From Chrysochromulina parva (taxonomy: Eukaryota; Haptophyta; Prymnesiales; Chrysochromulinaceae), in contig PJAB01000556.1 in the NCBI GenBank assembly GCA_002887195.1, positions 1 to 23,853 on the forward strand: a stretch of DNA of 23,853 nucleotides, given 5' to 3'. Positions within the stretch are counted from its first letter, which is position 1, and each line of letters begins with the position of its first letter. Shown piece by piece: positions 19,197-23,853 of this stretch. Position numbers and translations under genes: made by a program. The notes beneath the pieces are model-generated. The model saw nothing but the letters and a program-made list of their open reading frames with translations, had not been told where the DNA came from and searched no databases.

Positions 19197-21036
19197 TCAG
19201 CGACCCGACGACGAGCCACCAGGAGATGTACTCAGCAGCCAGCCCCGCAGAGAGTTGCGAGCGGGCGCGACGGCGGCCGCAGGAGCATCATCGGTGCCCA
19301 CGGCAGCGCTCCGTGCATCTTCTGTGCCCTCGAGCGCCGGCAGAGGCGAGAAGAGCGAGGGCGGCGGCAGCGGGGGACCGAGCTCCATGGGCGGTTGCAG
19401 CAGCGGCTGCGGCAGCGTCTGCGGAGTGAAGGGCGGTAAGCTCTCGCGCCGCCCGGCGCCCTCGAACAGCTCATCAGCACCCGCCGCCGCAGCAGCCACG
19501 GTCTCGTCCCCAGTCGCAGGGATCCCTGTGGGGATCCCTGTGGGGATCCCTGTGGGATCAAGCCTCGGGCGGCCCGACGGGTGACGGAGCAACGGGTAGG
19601 GCGCGTCAGCATTGAGGCTCGGCCCGCGCTCGCGGTCGACACGCCACACTCGAGCGCTCATATCGTCGCTGGCCGAGACGAGAGTGCTCCAATCGTCGGA
19701 ACGCCACGCCACCGCCGTCACTTCCGACTTGTGCCCCCAGTAAACAAAGGGCGGGAGCTCGGGTCGCGCCACCTCCCATACATACAAGCCGCCATCACTC
19801 GAGCCTGAGGCGATGAAGTGCCCGTCGGGCGAGAAGGTCGTCTTCACGTAGAAGGAGTCGACGGCGTGTCCGCCGAAGCTGAGCACGTGCTCCTCAAGCG
19901 AGCCGCCAGTCGGGTGGTGCGTGGACTTGACGTGCCATCGCGTGTCGTACACGTAGATCTTCGAGTTGGTCGAAGCCGCGAGCAGGCGTGTGCCTGTGAC
20001 GTCGGCCGAGAGGGAGACGATGCCGCGCGCGCGCGCGTGGCTGCCGCACGGGGGGTGCAGCGTCACGAGAGGCGACGGAGCGCCTTTGCCCGATGCGGAG
20101 GAGGAGGTGTGCAAGGATGAAGAAGAGGAGGAGCAGCCTACGCTGCTGCCGCCCGCCTCGGCTTTGCCCCGCCCGCCTCGGCTGCCTCGGCCGCGTCCGC
20201 CGCCGCCGCCGCCGCCGCCGCTCGTGGCCAGCGCACGCATATCCCAGAGCTTGATCGCGCCGTCGGTGGCTCCTGCGCTCACGAGCTTCGCGCTCGCCAC
20301 GTCCTCGCCAAGGAAGAGGATCGACGAGACGCTCGCAGGGGTCGGGTGGCCCGAACGGCGCCGCTTCAAGGCAGCTCCGGCGGGGGGCGCGTGCACGTCG
20401 GCGAGCATGGTGACCGGGCGCTCCTGCGTGAGGCGCGCGTCCCAGATGCACACGGTGCCGTCGCGCGCGCCCGACGCGAACACGTGCGCGTCTAGCGATG
20501 CCACCGCCTTGACCGAGCCGCGGTGTCCGTGAAAGGCTCGTAGCTCCACCTGCGTCTGTACGTCAAAGAGACGGCACGTCTGGTCGCCTGAGGCGGTGAG
20601 GAGGCGCTGCTGCCCCGGCACCCAGGCCAGAGCGAAGATGGCATTGTAGTGCGCCCGCCAGTCACGCCGTCCCTCGGCCGCTTGCGACTGCCGGCTGCGA
20701 TTGGTGTCGAGCACGGTCACCAAGCCCTCCTCGTCAGAGACGGCCACAATGTGTTCGTAGCCCGGCTGGCGGCAGAACTCGGCCGCAAATACGGGCGCCT
20801 CGCCAGTGCCGATTGGATGGCTGTCCGTCTCCGGGTCGCAGCTCATGCTGTAAAGCAGCGAGCGGCGCGAGAGCCGACCTGCGCAGCATGCCATGTGACG
20901 GGGTGGCATGAGAACCAGGAAGCGCAGAAGGAAAACGACGATGAGAGATATGCGCGCGCACACCTTTGTCACGAGGCGGGGTGCCGAGCTCGCGCGAGTG
21001 CAGGCCGTGCAGCAGCGATGGATGGCGCCACGCCAT
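19197..21036 (-). CDS. DTL: DTL/CDT2, CRL4 ubiquitin-ligase substrate receptor (2 exons)
   Basis: Exon 1 is 21036-20964 (ATG, MAWRHPSLLHGLHS...) and exon 2 is 20878-19197. The intron is 85 bp, phase 1, donor GTGTGC and acceptor CTGCGCAG; the product is about 584 residues. The earlier in-frame reading through the intron gives an unlikely N-terminus, so I prefer the spliced model. WD40 repeats span about residues 50-440. Diagnostic blocks are EHIVAVSDEEGLVTVLDT, WRAHYNAIFALAWVPG then GDQTCRLFD, SGARDGTVCIWDARL, GATDGAIKLWDMR, FYVKTTFSPDGHFIASGSSD and HKSEVTAVAWRSDDWSTLVSASDD. The two WDxR motifs (WDAR ~170, WDMR ~237) are the type used to dock on DDB1. Family knowledge: CRL4-CDT2 destroys CDT1 and other PCNA-bound proteins in S phase or after DNA damage, in the nucleus. 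A Gly/Ser-rich loop (~246-300) is inserted after the WDMR blade. The C-terminal ~120 residues are low-complexity, and shorter than in animals. I could not confirm a PIP box. Confidence 0.9.
19519..19558 (-). repeat. In-frame 12-bp tandem repeat in DTL tail (Pro-Thr-Gly-Ile)
   Basis: A GGATCCCTGTGG-type 12-bp unit is repeated about three times. It encodes a Pro-Thr-Gly-Ile repeat just after the WD40 domain and keeps the reading frame. Confidence 0.9.
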
Positions 21037-21660
21037 TGCGCGCTACTCCTGGGCGCTTCGCAATGACGCGCGAAAAACATTCGAAAAAGCGCCATACTGA
21101 GCACGATCTCGAAGTCAGTCGGTTACCCACGGCCCAACGGCCACACACGAATAAGCGTGCATAGAACCGACCCATGAGTGATTTTTCAATTCATGCGGAC
21201 CAACAAGCTCCTTAGTTAACTTAGCTGCAACCAACGAAGTTTAAACAGACCAGTGGCGGGTCGGACCCCTTACGAACCCCTTACGCGAGAGGCAAGTGAC
21301 GAAAGTGGTGCGTATTAATATACGGCTTAAAGTAAATTTATAAATTTATAAGGATCCCTATATACGATCTACGGGAGTAACCACAGGCGAGGTATATAAC
21401 GCTTAAATAACAAATAAGGTTAAAGGTACAGAAGGTTAAGGTAGTAAAAGGCGACACGAGAGGCTAGTTTTGTACAGCTGGTTTTGTAGATTCAAGGTTG
21501 TACCGATACATTGTTGTATACTTTGATCTTTGATCTTTGTAGTAAGAATAGTGTGCGGTCGCACGCTATTGGTACAAAAGGCTCGACTAGCGGTGTCGTA
21601 TAGGTACACATGGCGGAGCCGCCGCGCGCCGGCGTACGGCGGCGAAGAGGCATTCAAGTT
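21037..21660. other. AT-rich intergenic region upstream of DTL, downstream of PDZ gene
   Basis: This 624-bp stretch must hold the DTL promoter and the PDZ gene's 3' end. From about 21170 to 21540 it is strikingly AT-rich. It contains a palindrome TTATAAATTTATAA (21338-21351), formed by two tandem AAATTTAT units, and repeated GGTTAA(A/G)G blocks near 21418-21440. A near-perfect 24-bp palindrome (21547-21570) also lies here. No RNA gene was recognised. Confidence 0.55.
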
Positions 21661-22986
21661 TCATAAGACAGGTATTGTTTGGCCGTAGATGCTCGACGCG
21701 GACGCCGCTCGCACCCATGCCCGCGCCGCGCCGCGGCTGCTACCACTGCCTTTACCCGCCGGTGAAGCGGCGCGCGCGCCCTTCTTGCCGGCGACGATCT
21801 CGCTCAATTTTCCGGCGATGACCTCCTTCTCGTGCCAGGATGCAGCGTATGACGCGTCGGCTGGCGTCAAAAGGTTGTCAGCGCCCGCCTCTCCGTTGAC
21901 TGCCGCGGCCGTCGTGCCCGCTGCTGCTCGTGCTGCGCCTGCTGCTGCTGATGCTGCGCGCCTGCTGCTGCTGATGCAAGCCTCAGATGGCTCGGCTGCG
22001 TACTTGTACGTGGCTAGCGCACTCGCGTCTCGCTTGGACGAGGCCGTCACCGACTTGGCGTCCCATGGAATTGTATGCGCCGGCTGATCCCATCGGATCT
22101 TTTTGGCGTCATCACCGTCATCAGCGGGGGACTGCTCCAGCGTCGTGGTGAGCGGACGATGCGCCGTGGCAGTGGTTGCGCTGCTGCTGGACCATGCTCC
22201 GAACGGGTTGGTAAGGACGAGCTCGGTGGCCGCCGCCTCGGCCGTGTACGACGTCATGCGCACCGTCACGCGCGCAGCGGCGCAGTCCTCTAGGAGCTGC
22301 GCCGCGACGCGATGCTCGTGGACAGCTCTGCCGTGCAGCGTCACGATCACATCCCCTGTGCATAAGCCGGCTCTGGCCCCCAGGTCGTCCGACACCGCGT
22401 CGAGCACCACCACCCCTAAAGGATGGTTACCCAAAGTCAGTCCAGGCTGGCCGCCTTGCGACGCGTCGATGGTTGCGAGGCGCGGCAGACTGCGCCGCTT
22501 TAGCAAGAAGCGGTCACAGTCGACGGCCGTGTGGTACCTGAGCCGGAGCGGCGCGCGATTGATGACGCCGAAGAGCGAGGTCCTCTCGGCCGCATTGGCC
22601 TGCTCGAAGAGGATGGCGGCCGCGGCCGCGTGGCGCGAGACTCGCCGATCCTGGATGGTGGTGATCACGTCCCCCTGGCGCAGCCCCGACATGTACGCGA
22701 GGTCAAAGGGCTCAGCGGCCTGCACCATCACACCCAGCGGGTGATCGCACAGCACCAGGCCGAGGTGGTCTTCGCCAACGTAGATCTCAAGCTCGTGTGA
22801 CTCGAGCGCGTCGGCCACCTTGTGCGTGGCGAGGGACACGCTGGCCTCGGAGACCAGCTTCTTTGGTGTGCCGACCAGCTTCTTGCTCGACTTCTTCTTC
22901 TTCTTCTTCCTTGTGCCGGAGTCGCCGCTGGGCGCGGGCGACGCGCCACGAGGCGGGCGCGAGGGCGGCGGCGTGTCCCAAGGCAT
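21661..22986 (-). CDS. Protein with two PDZ domains
   Basis: A single open exon runs from ATG 22986-22984 to TGA 21663-21661, 441 residues. A Lys-rich stretch (KKKKKKSSKK, residues 27-36) is NLS-like or membrane/acid-binding. PDZ 1 covers about residues 66-153 (HLGLVLCDHPLGVMV ... GLRQGDVITTIQDRRV). PDZ 2 covers about 182-246 (PGLTLGNHPLGVVV ... GLCTGDVIVTLHGRAV). The two share the HPLGV(M/V)V carboxylate-loop block and the GL..GDVI.T block, so they look like an internal duplication. The rest is Ala/Ser-rich and probably disordered, ending SIYGQTIPVL. PDZ domains bind C-terminal peptides; partners here are unknown. No protease or kinase domain is attached. It lies on the same strand as DTL but 624 bp away with its own spacing, so it is a separate transcript. 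Confidence 0.85.
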   Translation of the reverse strand: MPWDTPPPSRPPRGASPAPSGDSGTRKKKKKKSSKKLVGTPKKLVSEASVSLATHKVADALESHELEIYVGEDHLGLVLCDHPLGVMVQAAEPFDLAYMSGLRQGDVITTIQDRRVSRHAAAAAILFEQANAAERTSLFGVINRAPLRLRYHTAVDCDRFLLKRRSLPRLATIDASQGGQPGLTLGNHPLGVVVLDAVSDDLGARAGLCTGDVIVTLHGRAVHEHRVAAQLLEDCAAARVTVRMTSYTAEAAATELVLTNPFGAWSSSSATTATAHRPLTTTLEQSPADDGDDAKKIRWDQPAHTIPWDAKSVTASSKRDASALATYKYAAEPSEACISSSRRAASAAAGAARAAAGTTAAAVNGEAGADNLLTPADASYAASWHEKEVIAGKLSEIVAGKKGARAASPAGKGSGSSRGAARAWVRAASASSIYGQTIPVL

Positions 22987-23703
22987 CGCTCAAAAGTTGG
23001 TGCCGCGGACGAGCGTTGCGATCGAAGGTTAGTTGCTATGAATAGACCTGAGAAGGATACAGCAACCGACCTCTTCGGGATGATGCGGGATCGCCGACGT
23101 CGGCTTCTAGTCGGCTTCCATGCGTGCGCGCGGAGAGCGATGGCGATCGCCTAAGATTCCCGACAATGGTCAATGCGCCTCCTACATACGGTCATGTACG
23201 GTCAAACAAACCCATCACCCTGTTGTCATCACCGTCTCATCACCGATTGCGGACATGCTGGTATCGGGTGTGCCATATGTTCCTACCTTGATTTGTTAAC
23301 ACCCGACTGGTGCGCTACATGTACCCTTTTGGGGTTTCGCATCTTCGTCGCTCATCGTGCGCAACTATTGCGTCGTACCGGTACCGTCGAGCGCCCAGAG
23401 AAGCCGAGTGGCTCAGCGGCCGTGCCCTCGCGCCCAGATGGAGCTTGGAGCACGCAGCACAAGCGACAAGAGGCGCGTGACATTGGCAGCTTCGCGTTAG
23501 GAATGAGCCGATCCGCGCGCCGACCACCGTTTGCCACACTGCGTCTAAACATCAGCGTCTCAGCCCGCTCACGCACGCATATTTGCCAAGCACGAAAAAT
23601 CTGTTTCGGGAATTTGCATGCATGGACGGGCGCTTGAACTCGAAAAAGATTTGGAAATGCCCAAAGCTCCATTCCGCCTTGATCATCGAGAACGTTTTTG
23701 ACA
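22987..23703. promoter_or_regulatory. Divergent intergenic region, PDZ gene / signal-peptide gene
   Basis: This 717-bp stretch should hold both promoters. It contains a perfect 12-bp palindrome GCCGACGTCGGC (23093-23104), a direct repeat TACGGTCA (about 23188-23206), the octamer TACATGTA (23316-23323) and TTTGCATGCATG (23613-23624, 80 bp before the next ATG). Open frames of 100-155 codons on both strands here show no recognisable protein signature, and I do not call them. Confidence 0.45.
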
Positions 23704-23853
23704 ATGCGCCTCGCGCATCAGCTGCTACTCACTCTCGCCCTCGCCGCGGCCACGCCGCCGCCACCATCCATTCCCGCGGCCCCAGCGCGGGCCCCGTTCG
23801 TGTCGTGCATCAGCAGCCACAACACCAACGGCGAGCTGCTCGAGAACATTGAG
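23704..23853 (+). CDS. Secreted or membrane protein, N-terminal 50 codons (runs off window)
   Basis: An ATG at 23704-23706 (context TTGACAATGC) opens a frame that stays open to the window edge. The first ~16 residues, MRLAHQLLLTLALAAA, form a typical signal peptide: a basic residue, a Leu/Ala core and small residues before a Pro-rich stretch. The part after it (APFVSCISSHNTNGELLENIE) is polar with a Cys and looks like the start of a folded domain, but the family is not recognisable. A signal anchor instead of a cleaved peptide is possible. Confidence 0.6.
   Translation, partial: MRLAHQLLLTLALAAATPPPPSIPAAPARAPFVSCISSHNTNGELLENIE

Noticed and set aside
20886..21104. An N-terminal extension of DTL read straight through 20879-20963
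   Set aside because: It would give a hydrophobic, Cys-rich leader unlike CDT2. A phase-1 intron with good GT...AG sites and an ATG at 21036 explains the region better.
23173..23637. A 154-codon plus-strand frame (and a 106-codon minus frame) in the last intergenic region
   Set aside because: Composition is irregular, with no motif, no signal sequence and no splice context. Chance open frames of this size are common in this base composition.
1..23853. tRNA, rRNA, CRISPR, transposase, reverse transcriptase or virus-like genes
   Set aside because: I looked for a GGTTCRA-type box with a paired acceptor, spaced direct repeats, and typical catalytic motifs in all frames by eye and found none.

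Overview
The window is nuclear DNA from a GC-rich, flagellated, intron-containing microbial eukaryote. Short spliceosomal introns (52-206 bp) interrupt reading frames, and no bacterial gene layout is visible. One gene matches an axonemal inner-arm dynein intermediate chain and another matches the CRL4 substrate receptor CDT2. Base composition, short introns with GTGCG-type donors, and the mix of ankyrin, exostosin and WD40 genes would suit a haptophyte or similar alga, but I cannot fix the lineage from sequence alone.

Layout, left to right: (1) the 3' end of an unrecognised multi-span membrane protein (+, 1-1041). (2) A ~1813-residue coiled-coil protein (-, 6783-1221, one intron). (3) Head to head with it, an F-BAR protein whose exons also encode a GYF-like domain, polyproline, a WH2 motif and a WASP-like central/acidic segment (+, 6973-10577, two introns). 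(4) A WD40-repeat gene built of tandemly duplicated exon-intron units (-, 12208-10792). (5) An exostosin-family glycosyltransferase (+, 12518-14190, one intron). (6) An ankyrin-repeat protein (-, 15843-14677, one in-frame intron). (7) Head to head with it, a WDR63/IC140 dynein intermediate chain (+, 16032-18615, one intron). (8) DTL/CDT2 (-, 21036-19197, one intron). (9) A two-PDZ protein (-, 22986-21661). (10) The first 50 codons of a gene with a signal peptide (+, 23704 to the edge).

Genes nearly alternate strands, giving four head-to-head pairs. Two of these are separated by only 188-189 bp between start codons. I found no rRNA, tRNA, CRISPR array, transposase or virus gene. Exon models were built by joining frames at GT...AG sites that keep phase; the strongest are those where the junction rebuilds a family motif (GYF domain, exostosin core, IC140 N-terminus, CDT2 N-terminus, WD repeats).

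The most notable items are the F-BAR gene carrying its own Arp2/3-activator-like module, the WD40 gene made of near-identical phase-1 exon/intron units, and a CTGATG-rich sequence shared by introns of unrelated genes, always in the sense orientation.
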